DNA of 64,000 nt from Berkiella_A sp963976875 (GCA_963976875.1 CAXBML010000007.1:62001-126000); one strand, 5' to 3'. Shown: positions 43,141-51,889, counted from the first letter of the stretch. Numbers and translations are program-made. The notes: a model not told the origin generated them from the letters alone.

Positions 43141-43866
43141 ATGACAAAGCAATACAATTATACCTTGCTCGATACCCAGGCTATCAATTCAGACATTGTG
43201 GCATTGAGATTGCGCCCACAAGAACCAACACAATATTTAAATTATCAGGCCGGACAATACGTGATATCTAAGTCCAATGATAATAATATTAGCTTCCCGT
43301 TATCTATAGCGAATGCCCCTAACAAATCACATGAATTAGTATTCCACTTGCGCCATAATCAATTACAACCTCAATCTCAGTTTTTTTTAAAGCAAGTAGA
43401 TAAAGATAAGAGCCTAACGCTAGAAGGCCCCCTTGGAAAAATGACCGCAGAGAATATTCCAGACAAAGCACAAGTCATACTATTAGCGGGCGGGACGGGG
43501 ATTGCACCGTTCAAAGCACTTTTAGAAAATTTATTGAATCATACAGACGCAAGGTTAAATAATATTGATCTATTTTGGGGCGTACGCAAACCGGAAGACG
43601 TGTATTTAGAAGATTGGTTAAAACAAATTCAAACCACCTACCCTGGCTTTTCCTACCATCTCATATTATCTGATTTAAATTCAGCCTCAAGTTGGCAAGG
43701 TGCTTCTGGTTGGGTGTATGAGCATGCGCTTAAAACAATTCAAAATATAAAAAAGCCCACTCGCGTTTTCGCCAGTGGGCCTTATGAAATGGTGGCCAAC
43801 AGCCAAAAAGCATTTCTAGCAGCTGGTCTTGACGTTAAGCATTTCTTTTCAGATATGCTTAACTAG
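43141..43866 (+). CDS. fre: NAD(P)H-flavin reductase
   Basis: A 241-residue FNR-family oxidoreductase. Flavin-site FPLSIANAP replaces the more common RxYS motif. The glycine-rich LLAGGTGIAPFKALLE and FASGPYEMV bind the nicotinamide nucleotide. It reduces free FMN/FAD. Four bases from ubiD, it could supply reduced FMN to the UbiX/UbiD step. Convergent with the small gene at 43868. Confidence 0.9.
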   Translation: MTKQYNYTLLDTQAINSDIVALRLRPQEPTQYLNYQAGQYVISKSNDNNISFPLSIANAPNKSHELVFHLRHNQLQPQSQFFLKQVDKDKSLTLEGPLGKMTAENIPDKAQVILLAGGTGIAPFKALLENLLNHTDARLNNIDLFWGVRKPEDVYLEDWLKQIQTTYPGFSYHLILSDLNSASSWQGASGWVYEHALKTIQNIKKPTRVFASGPYEMVANSQKAFLAAGLDVKHFFSDMLN

Positions 43867-43867
43867 T

Positions 43868-44182
43868 TTACTTCATCTTCGCTCTAGGCCCTGAATCGAC
43901 CTTCCATTTCCCCATAGACTCTTCAATCATCCCTTTTAGCTGAGCGTCTACCTGAGGATTTTGTGCATTTTTTTCTGCTAACATAATCACCTGTGTTAAC
44001 GCGCCTGCTTTCATAAAATCATTTTTAAATGTATCTCTCAACAAGGCTTCTGCATTATCATCTATAGAGTCTACTTGATCCCAGCTTGCCATGAGGCCTT
44101 GTATTACACCGACTTCATGAGCCGTAAATGTTTGTTGTTCTAGTGCCTCTAATGCTTTTCTCATATCATCAATATCACTCAT
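43868..44182 (-). CDS. Small helical hypothetical protein, 104 residues
   Basis: A soluble, largely helical, acidic protein (MSDIDDMRKALEALEQQTF), without cysteine or recognisable domain. The stop lies one base from the convergent flavin reductase stop. ATG with AGAAGAGA upstream is a reasonable start. Function unknown. It borders the accessory island with the C48-like proteases. Confidence 0.6.
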   Translation of the reverse strand: MSDIDDMRKALEALEQQTFTAHEVGVIQGLMASWDQVDSIDDNAEALLRDTFKNDFMKAGALTQVIMLAEKNAQNPQVDAQLKGMIEESMGKWKVDSGPRAKMK

Positions 44183-44484
44183 AATCTCTTCTCCAGTTTT
44201 TTATATTGTTTCAGCTGTTGGACCGTATGAGAAGCAATAAGGTTCAAAAAAAAATAGGAGTAAACATCAACATTATCAATAAGTTACAGGTCAAACGGCC
44301 AGAACAGTCAATCTTTTTATAACAAAAAAAGACCTAGCACAAAACTATTCATTGGTCTGTTTGAAAAGAGCGGGTTCTGGAGGTGAAGTGACTTTTCATT
44401 GGCTTTTATATAATGATTGATAACAATCCTTTTTCCATGCGCACGTAATGCGCACGAATTGTTATCGTTCACAGGTTTAGACAA
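44183..44484. other. Gene-free stretch with a bipartite inverted repeat
   Basis: The interval between the 104-residue gene and the first C48-like gene has no plausible ORF. GATAACAAT (44419-44427) and ATTGTTATC (44458-44466) are perfect 9-bp inverted repeats separated by 30 bases that contain two direct copies of ATGCGCAC. It lies just downstream of the protease gene stop (minus strand). Confidence 0.5.
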
Positions 44485-45426
44485 TTATATCCGAGCTTTT
44501 TTGCTCGCTCTTGACGGAGTCTCATCATCGGATTGGGCCCCTGGCGCAGCACGTTTTTCTGCGGAGCCTGGATGAGAAGATAAAATTGTTTTAGCAATGT
44601 CCAAACGAAACGCCGTATAGTTCTTAGAGTCAAAATCTGAGTCAATGGGTGAGTTGATGTCCCGTTCTTTATCACAAATTTGCTTTGCCCAGTAACAAAC
44701 AACAGCCCCACAATCTATATTGTTGCCTTGCCGCGGAATATAATGGTGGTGGGCATTACTGGCATTAACACCAAAAATCTTTGCTAGTGGCATAATATAT
44801 TTTTTATAGTATATTGCCTGGTGTGCTGCGTAGCTATCTTCTGAATGCTCAACAAAAGGATTACTATTAAAGCCATCTAAACCATAAATTTGATGGTTTT
44901 GCTCAGCGCGTCTATCCAGGACCCATAAGCCCCAATGGTTTCCTAATAAATTCACTGGGCAAAAAATTAAATCTGCAGCAGTGAGCGCAGCTTCATCTTT
45001 TTTGTATCTACCTCGCCCTTTACGATTGAGCCGCTCAATTATGAATCCATTAGTACCTGGGTTAGCTTTTTGTGAACTTACAAATGCAACCTTCAAGCCT
45101 TGTCTGGCATAATCACTGACCAATGCTTCTAGATAGTCATTAATACAATCATCATCCAGCCAGCTGCTATCACCCAATGATTTGCTTGGAAATAACGGGC
45201 GAAGTAAACGATGCACGACATGAACATTCTCACGATACAAGCAACATAAAGCTTGCAGTGTGTCACTCCCACGCGAGGTATGGGCATATTGTTGCTCATA
45301 CTCATCGAATGATAATGGTATAACTTCATTGCCATCATCAGCAGTTAAGTCAATTCCCTGGAAATCAGGAGTAGGTTCAGGCGAGCCAAAAGCAGCCCAA
45401 AATAATTGCTTTAGTTGTTCAAACAT
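44485..45426 (-). CDS. Ulp1/C48-like cysteine protease, paralogue 1
   Basis: 313 residues. The C-terminal half matches the SUMO/NEDD8-protease fold: His164 in NHWGLWVLD, Asp184 in YGLDGFNSN, Gln233 and Cys239 in RQGNNIDCGAVVCYW. The Gln-to-Cys spacing of six and the D-C-G motif are those of eukaryotic Ulp1/SENP enzymes. C48 proteases in bacteria are typically host-directed effectors that remove SUMO, NEDD8 or ubiquitin. There is no signal peptide. The tail is Ser/Asp-rich with basic clusters KRAA and SKKAR. A close paralogue lies directly upstream. All four catalytic residues are present, so activity is likely. Confidence 0.82.
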   Translation of the reverse strand: MFEQLKQLFWAAFGSPEPTPDFQGIDLTADDGNEVIPLSFDEYEQQYAHTSRGSDTLQALCCLYRENVHVVHRLLRPLFPSKSLGDSSWLDDDCINDYLEALVSDYARQGLKVAFVSSQKANPGTNGFIIERLNRKGRGRYKKDEAALTAADLIFCPVNLLGNHWGLWVLDRRAEQNHQIYGLDGFNSNPFVEHSEDSYAAHQAIYYKKYIMPLAKIFGVNASNAHHHYIPRQGNNIDCGAVVCYWAKQICDKERDINSPIDSDFDSKNYTAFRLDIAKTILSSHPGSAEKRAAPGAQSDDETPSRASKKARI

Positions 45427-45513
45427 ATAAAATTCCTAATAATGAACAGTTCTGTGACACACCCGTTATAACCTTACTAAGTAGGGCTAAGTGTCATCAC
45501 AGAAACAAACTGA

Positions 45514-45535
45514 ACCGGATAAAGGTTTATCCGGT
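45514..45535. terminator. Hairpin after the second C48-like protease gene
   Basis: ACCGGATAAA (45514-45523) and TTTATCCGGT (45526-45535) form a perfect 10-bp inverted repeat with a 2-base centre, just beyond the minus-strand stop at 45542. No long T-run follows. It would separate the two protease transcripts. Confidence 0.55.
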
Positions 45536-45541
45536 CTTTAT

Positions 45542-46519
45542 TTAATGATTAGATCTGCGTGCTTTTTTGCTTGGTCGTATATCATCTATATCAGAGTCAA
45601 ATTCAGCAGCACGTTTTTTAACCACATCTGGGTGATGTGCTAAAATTGTTTTGGCAATTTCCAAACGGAATGCCGTATAGTCTTTCGCTTCCAAATCCAC
45701 ATCAATAGGCACGTTCGTATTCTCACAAATTTGCTTCGCCCAATAACAAATAACCGAACCACAATCTATCGTGTTTTCTTGAGCAAGAATGCGATGATGA
45801 TAACTTTGACTAGAATCGAATTCAAATGTTTCGGCTAATGGTTGAATATATTTTATATAGTATGCTGCTTGATGTTTCGCATAATTTTCTACCGGCTCTG
45901 CAAAAGGGTTGCTATTAAAGCCATCTAGACAATACACTCTATGCTTATGCTCATCACGTTTATCCAAGACCCATAAGCCCCAATGGTTATCTGATAAGTT
46001 TACAGGGCAAAAAATCAAGTCTGCTTGTGACACTCTACTTTTAAATTTTTGATCTAGACCCAATGCCCATCGATTTATAATGAAATTCTTGCTACCCAGA
46101 ATACATATGTCTGATTTTACAAAGTCAACATTTAATCCTTTCTTGCAGTACTCAGTAACAAGAGAACCGAAAAAATCATTAATGCATGCAGTCGCTATCC
46201 AACTACCACCCTTTGGTATTGATTTCGAAAAAAGAGGACGAAGTAATAAATAAGCATTACTGTCTCTCTCATCGCCATAAATTTTACACAACTTCTCTAA
46301 TTTATCGTCATCATGTGGCACATGGTCTGCTGATAACTCACAAACAGGCCTGCTGAATAATCTGTAATCTAATTCGGCCCTCTCTATTTCAATTACTTCC
46401 AAGATATCATCAGATTCTTCTTGCTCAAGCTTTCGCACTGGTGCAGGTGCAGGTGCAGGTGCAGGTGCAGGTGCACCAAAAGCTGACCAAAATAATTGTT
46501 TTAGTTGTTCAAACATCAA
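45542..46519 (-). CDS. Ulp1/C48-like cysteine protease, paralogue 2
   Basis: 325 residues, closely related to the product of 44485: the N-terminal FEQLKQLFW-SAFG segment, the protease core and the KDYTAFRLEIAKTIL C-terminal helix are shared. Catalytic residues are His179 (DNHWGLWVLD), Asp199 (YCLDGFNSN), Gln247 and Cys253 (AQENTIDCGSVICYW). The N-terminus has a Pro-Ala repeat encoded by a hexamer array (46441-46476). The C-terminus carries two basic clusters, KKRAA and PSKKARR, separated by an acidic stretch, as in a bipartite nuclear localisation signal. No signal peptide. It probably acts on host SUMO/ubiquitin-like conjugates; the substrate is unknown. Confidence 0.83.
   Translation of the reverse strand: MMFEQLKQLFWSAFGAPAPAPAPAPAPVRKLEQEESDDILEVIEIERAELDYRLFSRPVCELSADHVPHDDDKLEKLCKIYGDERDSNAYLLLRPLFSKSIPKGGSWIATACINDFFGSLVTEYCKKGLNVDFVKSDICILGSKNFIINRWALGLDQKFKSRVSQADLIFCPVNLSDNHWGLWVLDKRDEHKHRVYCLDGFNSNPFAEPVENYAKHQAAYYIKYIQPLAETFEFDSSQSYHHRILAQENTIDCGSVICYWAKQICENTNVPIDVDLEAKDYTAFRLEIAKTILAHHPDVVKKRAAEFDSDIDDIRPSKKARRSNH
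46441..46476. repeat. In-frame hexamer repeat in a C48-like gene
   Basis: Six near-perfect copies of GTGCAG (last one GTGCAC) encode the Pro-Ala run at about residues 16-27 of the minus-strand protein. The length is a multiple of three, so slippage would change the linker without breaking the frame. Confidence 0.85.
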
Positions 46520-46655
46520 AAAATCCTACTAAAAACGAGATGCAATTAGTTGGTGATTTTACTTAGCTTGCTTGGTTAGGGCAACGCCTTTGGTCGGGAA
46601 TTGGTTAAGTTTGTATGCAATTGAGTAAAAATTGAGCCAAAGTAAGACAATGTGT

Positions 46656-46831
46656 GTGATAAGCGCAACGAATCGATTCCCTCTCCCAACGTTGGGAGAG
46701 GATGGTTTGCAAAGCGAAAGCGCAGTAAACCCGGTGAGGGTTACTGATGATTTGTCTTAACCAATCCTCACCAGGGCTTCGCCCGTCCTCTCCCAGCATT
46801 GGGAGAGGATAAGATTCGCTATGCTCATCAG
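46656..46831. mobile_element. MITE-like palindromic element (full copy)
   Basis: About 176 bases bounded by imperfect inverted repeats of about 45 bases. The left arm carries TGATAAGCGCAACGAATC and the palindrome CTCTCCCAACGTTGGGAGAG; the right arm reads as its complement with AGCATTGGGAGAG. The interior includes GCAGTAAACCCGGTGAGG. It matches the partial copy at 37853-37980 in order and sequence, so this is a dispersed family. No transposase is encoded; a short ORF inside is accidental. Confidence 0.75.
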
Positions 46832-46862
46832 AGAATAAAAAGATGATAAATTAGATTACAAA

Positions 46863-47612
46863 TTAAGGCTTAAAATAACTCTCAATCGTGACTTGTCCGC
46901 CACGTTTGGGTAAACGCATCGTCATTTCTCTTTGTGCCAAAATAGCCCGCATTTCATTGATCATGTTGGCATTACCGCAAAGCATGACTTGGGTATCATC
47001 TTTATTAATGGATAAGCCTAAGTCTTTTTCTAGTATTTCTTGGGCAACCAGCTCTGTGACACGCTTGTCATAAGCTTCTGAATGAGCTTCTCGGGTAACA
47101 ACAGGAACAAATGTAAACTGATCCGAGTGTTGCTCTTTGAAAGATTGAATCACATCGTGATGCGTTAAGAATTTCGCTTGGGGCACGGAATGCACCAAAA
47201 TAACTCGCTCAAACATCTCCCATGGCTTGGCTGTTTTTAATAAAGACAAAAACACGCCCAACCCAGTGCCGGTTGCCAAGCAAATTAATGTTTTTGCAGG
47301 CTCTAAATTTTCAATTGTAAAACGGCCTGTTGGCTTTTTAGACACCCAAATTGCGTCGCCTACCTTTAAGTCCATTAATTGTGGCGTCAGATTACCGTCT
47401 TTGACATGGTTAAAGTAAAACTCTAAATACTCATCTTCTGTTGTGTTCACAAAAGAATAAGGTCTAAACAATGGCTTTGCTTCTTCCCCAAGCCCAATCT
47501 GAGTAAACTGACCCGCAACAAAAGGATCCACTGGAGCCTTAATAAATAAAGAATATAAATCCTCTGTCCATTGGTGCCATTTAACAACTTCACCTTCAAC
47601 CCAACGACTCAT
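46863..47612 (-). CDS. fpr: Ferredoxin--NADP reductase
   Basis: A 249-residue FAD enzyme that exchanges electrons between NADPH and ferredoxin or flavodoxin. Seen are the FAD motif RPYSFVNT, LICLATGTGLGVFLSLL for NADP and a C-terminal VMLCGNANMINEM segment. Start MSRWVEGEVVKWHQW is typical. The 7Fe-8S ferredoxin gene at 58765 could encode a partner. It lies on the same strand after hemY, 10 bases from its stop. Confidence 0.93.
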   Translation of the reverse strand: MSRWVEGEVVKWHQWTEDLYSLFIKAPVDPFVAGQFTQIGLGEEAKPLFRPYSFVNTTEDEYLEFYFNHVKDGNLTPQLMDLKVGDAIWVSKKPTGRFTIENLEPAKTLICLATGTGLGVFLSLLKTAKPWEMFERVILVHSVPQAKFLTHHDVIQSFKEQHSDQFTFVPVVTREAHSEAYDKRVTELVAQEILEKDLGLSINKDDTQVMLCGNANMINEMRAILAQREMTMRLPKRGGQVTIESYFKP

Positions 47613-47622
47613 GGTGTATTAC

Positions 47623-48858
47623 CTATTTTTTTTCATCAGCAAGCACTAACACATCCTGGTTGGCTTCTAACAGCGTACTGTTAGGAGCCATTTCTATTAG
47701 TCCTTTGCGAAAATATTGCAACGATAGATCCTTCTGATCGACCTTCTCAAGTAAAATACCTAAGGCAGCATAAGCCTCAGGGGTTGGGGCAATTTTTAAG
47801 CTTGCTTCCAAGTAACGCTGCGCTTTACCCCATAACTGTGCCTGTACACACAATCGGCCTAAGGTCAGTAATAAATTGGGGCTATCTTGGTGTCCACGCA
47901 GCCATGATTCAGCTTGATCGAGCGGGATATGCTTCTCTTCATATGCCGCCATACCATATAAGCGTATGAGTTTTTCACTCCAACTCCGCTTTAACGTCTG
48001 CCTCAACAGCGACTCAAACTCTAATATTTTACCAGATTCATTTAGAAACTGAGCATAAGGGTAAACTATCTGGGGATCTAATTGCAAACGCTTAGGGATT
48101 TTTTGCCAAATATCCTCAGCATTTTTACCATTCCCTTTGCTATGTTCTTGTAATAGCTGGGAAAACATTTGTTTTTCTAATGCGCTTTCTTCTTCCGCAG
48201 AGATAACCTTATTCTTACGCAGGGTGGGTAATAAGGTTAACAGTTGCATCCAATCTTTTAACTCTAAATAGATGTTTTTTAATAGTTTCAGAATATGTGG
48301 GTGATGGGGCGCCAAGCTGAGCAAGTGTTTCACTGTGGCTAAAGATTGCTCATATTGGCCTTGTTGGTACTGCAACCGAGCTTGTGTCAAGCCAATAGCA
48401 ATATCTGTCCCTTCTGTTGTCTCGTGTGCAATCTTCAAATATTTATCTCTACGTTTGGCCTCACCCAGTTCTTGGGCCGCTTCTGCTGCAGATAAATAAT
48501 TTAATAATGGCACTTCGCTATTTTGAGCACCTTGCAGAAAATGCTTTTCCGCTTTATGCCAATCACCTTCCGCTAATTCAATGAACCCTTGATTGGTTAA
48601 TCTACGCGCACGACGCATTTTCCGTTTTTGCGCATAATCTCCCACAAAATAGCTAGAATGAAAAATCCAACCATACAGCTTTATGACATAATGCACACTT
48701 AACAAAACAAACAGTAAACCAAAACCTGCTAACCATAAGGGTATGTCCACTCGCCAGCCGGCTGCCCGTACAATGACAATACCAGGGTCCGACTCTAAAT
48801 TTGTACCAAACCAAGCGGCAGCAGCTAATACTAAGGCTATCCAGATGAGTTTTTTCAT
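47623..48858 (-). CDS. hemY: HemY-like haem-biosynthesis-associated TPR membrane protein
   Basis: 411 residues. Two N-terminal membrane helices (about 3-20 and 40-62) precede the HemY_N region with KRKMRRARRLTNQGFIELAEGDWHKAEKHFL, followed by tetratricopeptide-like helices. It is anchored in the inner membrane and associated with coproporphyrin/protohaem steps. The start overlaps hemX by 4 bases. The order hemX-hemY follows the conserved gammaproteobacterial operon. Confidence 0.9.
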   Translation of the reverse strand: MKKLIWIALVLAAAAWFGTNLESDPGIVIVRAAGWRVDIPLWLAGFGLLFVLLSVHYVIKLYGWIFHSSYFVGDYAQKRKMRRARRLTNQGFIELAEGDWHKAEKHFLQGAQNSEVPLLNYLSAAEAAQELGEAKRRDKYLKIAHETTEGTDIAIGLTQARLQYQQGQYEQSLATVKHLLSLAPHHPHILKLLKNIYLELKDWMQLLTLLPTLRKNKVISAEEESALEKQMFSQLLQEHSKGNGKNAEDIWQKIPKRLQLDPQIVYPYAQFLNESGKILEFESLLRQTLKRSWSEKLIRLYGMAAYEEKHIPLDQAESWLRGHQDSPNLLLTLGRLCVQAQLWGKAQRYLEASLKIAPTPEAYAALGILLEKVDQKDLSLQYFRKGLIEMAPNSTLLEANQDVLVLADEKK

Positions 48859-50225
48859 CCGTTATTCTCCACAGATAATGCCGGATCCCGCATTGAAACA
48901 GATAGCGCATCCCCCACCGCTTGCAAAGAATGCATTATGCTAGGTTGAGCCACCGAAACATTGATATCAGATGCTTTTTTTACCTCCGCTAATAGGTTTT
49001 CTTGAACATTATCTTGCTCAAAAAATAACTGCATATTTTCACTGAGTGAACTTAAAGCTTCCTGATATACGAGGTTATCTTGCTTCAACACCGCCCATTT
49101 TGCTTGCTCAACCATATACTGCATTGCGCGTAATAATTGTATTTTTTCATGCTGTGCTAGTACGGGCTGTATTTGATCTTGGTCATACCGGCTCACTCGA
49201 ATCAAGTTTTTAATTTCATCCCAGCTCTTGTCTAAAGCCTTTTGCCACTGCGCTTTTTCCGCATCAGTACTCTTTACCTGCGCGCTATCTTCATCAACAG
49301 CGGGTTCATCTAGTAGTGTTTTAAAACGTAAATTGGGCAACGCATTAACAATTGCATTAAGCTGTGACCACAACCCCTCTTTATCTAAAGTCTCTACCGA
49401 TTTTAGTTTAACAATATCTTGTGACAAAGCAGCTCTTAATGAGCCTAATGCGGGATCACCTAAGTTTTTTACTTTTTTACTGGCAGTTTCTAACTGACTT
49501 AAGGCCGTCATAACGTCATGATTAATTAAAATTTGTTGCGAGGCGTTATGAACTAAATATTCAACTTCATTTAAAACCCAATCTTTCTTGCCAGTTAAGG
49601 CAATAAATTTAATTTGTGCATTTTCAATTTCATTTTTTAAATCGGCTAACTCTGATTGACTCGCATTATTTTTTTCCTGCAGGGTTTTGACTTCATTTAA
49701 AGCCAACTCAGCTTTGCCCACAAGACTGTTTATTGTACTTTGCTCTGCTGCCATATCCTTTTTAAGTACTTGCACTTCTTGTTGGGTTTGATATAGAACA
49801 AAGCTTACAACGGCAACAATGCCTAATGCCGCTAAACTTAACAAGAAAGCAAAACTAATAAACCAATAACCACTACTCTGGGGTGGCAATTGTGTTGGCA
49901 TATTTGAGCTTGAGGGGGGGGGAGGCTGAGATGCAGAATGGGGGGGCGCTTTCGCCTCTGGCGCAGTTTTAGTTTGAGCATGCCCCTCAGGAGTGGCCTG
50001 TGATTTATTTGCTTGTGCCTCCGCATGCTTGGAAGACTTTTTTAAATGTTTCGCTGGATTCACGCCCAAATCAATCGGGTCATCTAATACATTACCTTGC
50101 TTTTTAGGCTTAATTTCTTCGGGTAATTCTAAATCTTTCTTTTTACCATGATGAGTGACAACCCTTCTGGGCTGCTTCTGGTCCTTATTTGAGTCTCTTC
50201 CACGACCTTTTTTATCATCTGTCAT
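48855..50225 (-). CDS. hemX: HemX-like uroporphyrinogen-III C-methyltransferase-family protein
   Basis: 456 residues. The first 120 are charged and Pro/Gln-rich. A membrane helix (YWFISFAFLLSLAALGIVAVVSF, about 122-144) precedes a long coiled coil and a helical periplasmic region with EVEYLVHNASQQILINHDV and WKALDKSWDEIKNLIRV-type motifs. It is called a methyltransferase by tradition but has no SAM-binding motif; an adaptor role with HemY is more likely. Next to hemY; an outer-membrane protein gene separates it from hemD. Confidence 0.88.
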   Translation of the reverse strand: MTDDKKGRGRDSNKDQKQPRRVVTHHGKKKDLELPEEIKPKKQGNVLDDPIDLGVNPAKHLKKSSKHAEAQANKSQATPEGHAQTKTAPEAKAPPHSASQPPPPSSSNMPTQLPPQSSGYWFISFAFLLSLAALGIVAVVSFVLYQTQQEVQVLKKDMAAEQSTINSLVGKAELALNEVKTLQEKNNASQSELADLKNEIENAQIKFIALTGKKDWVLNEVEYLVHNASQQILINHDVMTALSQLETASKKVKNLGDPALGSLRAALSQDIVKLKSVETLDKEGLWSQLNAIVNALPNLRFKTLLDEPAVDEDSAQVKSTDAEKAQWQKALDKSWDEIKNLIRVSRYDQDQIQPVLAQHEKIQLLRAMQYMVEQAKWAVLKQDNLVYQEALSSLSENMQLFFEQDNVQENLLAEVKKASDINVSVAQPSIMHSLQAVGDALSVSMRDPALSVENNG

Positions 50226-50351
50226 TTTTGTTTTCCAGTTAACTTAATTTTTCAAGCCCCACCCTCACTGTCTTATGCCAAAATTTAAAGCTTCTATATT
50301 TGCTCTTCGCTCGAATACTTGGCGCAACTATTAAGATGGGGCATCCCATTA

Positions 50352-51083
50352 TTACGTGGCCTGATAATAAAATCCCAAGCCTACTAAATGACTATTTTTA
50401 GGTTTGGTGGTAAAGTTATGTGACATCGAAACCGGTATTGCGACCCCACCTACATCCACACCAACAGGTATGGTTGTATCTAACTTTGAGGTATTTGACC
50501 AAACATATTGTAAACGTGCGCCAAAGTGTTCACTCAACATATGCTTGCACCCTAACCCTAAGCGCAATACACTACGGCGATCACTTTTCCAGATTGTGGG
50601 TCTATTTGCCGCATTACCACCATCTTGAAAGAGCATGGTTTGATATTGTGCTTTTAACCACGCCAAACCCAATGAAAACTCAATTTCTGTTTTTTTAAGT
50701 ACAGCCCAATACCCTTTCACATCAAAATGTGGGCCTTGCATGCTGACATGAGAAATATAGCTGCTATCTTGTGCCACAGCATTTAGAAACCCTAACGCTG
50801 GCATTGGGGTATTATAGAAAGAATTCTTATCTTGCTGAAACATATACTCATAGCCTACTTCAAAGCCTAAGTATTTATGCATATAAGTACCTATGTAAAA
50901 ATTCACATCTGGATAACGATGACTAAAATGCTTATCGCCATAGCCTGTTTCAAAATTTTGTGTCCGCGCCTGCACGTCGAAACCTAAATTAGGTCTAAAG
51001 CCCCAATCTTCCAGTTCCGCGTACGAAATACTTGGCAATGCCAAAAAAATAACCAAGGAGAATAATACTTTTATTTTTTTCAT
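50352..51083 (-). CDS. Outer-membrane beta-barrel protein (OmpW/Opa-like size)
   Basis: 243 residues from the ATG at 51083 (MKKIKVLFSLVIFLALPSISYAELE), which begins a clear signal peptide; an earlier start at 51101 lacks support. The mature chain alternates aromatic and polar residues with Gly-rich turns (FRPNLGFDVQ, LGFEVGYEYMF, LRLGLGCKHML) and ends in an aromatic-containing strand, as in an eight-stranded barrel. It sits between hemD and hemX on the same strand, which is not the usual hem operon order, so it looks like an insertion. Confidence 0.8.
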   Translation of the reverse strand: MKKIKVLFSLVIFLALPSISYAELEDWGFRPNLGFDVQARTQNFETGYGDKHFSHRYPDVNFYIGTYMHKYLGFEVGYEYMFQQDKNSFYNTPMPALGFLNAVAQDSSYISHVSMQGPHFDVKGYWAVLKKTEIEFSLGLAWLKAQYQTMLFQDGGNAANRPTIWKSDRRSVLRLGLGCKHMLSEHFGARLQYVWSNTSKLDTTIPVGVDVGGVAIPVSMSHNFTTKPKNSHLVGLGFYYQAT

Positions 51084-51139
51084 TAAACTAACCCAATACA
51101 AGCAACTTATTAGTTACATAGTATAACGTTTATCGAGCC

Positions 51140-51889
51140 TCAGGAAAATTGATTTACAATATCTTCTATACTGGTTGATGATGTATTTATCACAGAAGAG
51201 AATTTCTGTTGCCGTGCGAAATTTTTAATTCGTTGGCTAACAACCACAAATTTCTGCTGTTTTAACCAATCATGCCATTCTATGGGCACTATTTTTAATA
51301 GGTTTTTTAATGCTGACTGGCTAGTGATTACAAATATTGCATTTTGGTTTTGCAGCTTCTCTAACAATGCTTTTGCGGACACATCTGGACACTGGCGTTG
51401 GTATACCTCCAGCTTTTGCACAAAAGCACCTCGCAACTTCAGTTGTTGCTCCAATACACCTCTGCCCCCTTGCCCCGATAATATGACGATTTTTTTATGG
51501 CGAATAATCTCACTCTGTAGAAAATCCGATGCCAATAAACGCTCACTATCAAAGCCGCGGGAACCTGTAAAATATGGCCGAATGTTGTGTTGCTCTAAGG
51601 TTGCGCTTGTCCCTGAACCTATGGATATAATTTTGCCAGACTGTCTTTTGAGGGCGTTTAGCCCATCATCAGGCAAACAACGAATACTATTGGAACTGGT
51701 CACTATCAACAAGTCTGATTCTTGTATTTGCTGTGTGAGCCCAAGGTCTAAGTTTGTTACATATTGGGCTGAAATTTGTAAGCAAGGAAAGGAAATCGCA
51801 CGGATGTTCAAGTGCGCTAATTTTTGCAGCCATATCCCCGCATCGATGTGCGGTCGTGTAATCACCCAAGTATAGTCTTGCGCCCTCAT
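51140..51889 (-). CDS. hemD: Uroporphyrinogen-III synthase
   Basis: 249 residues. It cyclises hydroxymethylbilane to uroporphyrinogen III in tetrapyrrole synthesis. Weakly conserved, as the family always is: TWVITRPHIDAG near the start, VTSSNSIRCL, GSGTSATLEQ, VILSGQGGRGVLEQQL and FVITSQSALKNLL. Its place between algR and hemX supports the call. The hemC gene that normally precedes it is absent, and a good promoter lies 100 bases upstream. Confidence 0.88.
   Translation of the reverse strand: MRAQDYTWVITRPHIDAGIWLQKLAHLNIRAISFPCLQISAQYVTNLDLGLTQQIQESDLLIVTSSNSIRCLPDDGLNALKRQSGKIISIGSGTSATLEQHNIRPYFTGSRGFDSERLLASDFLQSEIIRHKKIVILSGQGGRGVLEQQLKLRGAFVQKLEVYQRQCPDVSAKALLEKLQNQNAIFVITSQSALKNLLKIVPIEWHDWLKQQKFVVVSQRIKNFARQQKFSSVINTSSTSIEDIVNQFS

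Noticed and set aside
45427..45541. TTAG-type direct repeats before the first C48-like gene, considered as a PmrA box
   Set aside because: Spacing and sequence differ from the Legionella/Coxiella PmrA consensus and the same pattern was not found before the other candidate effector genes.
46605..46799. 64-codon minus-strand ORF
   Set aside because: It lies mostly inside the palindromic repeat element and reads through its arms.
51282..51875. 197-codon plus-strand ORF over hemD
   Set aside because: Antisense shadow of hemD, which has the family motifs and conserved context.
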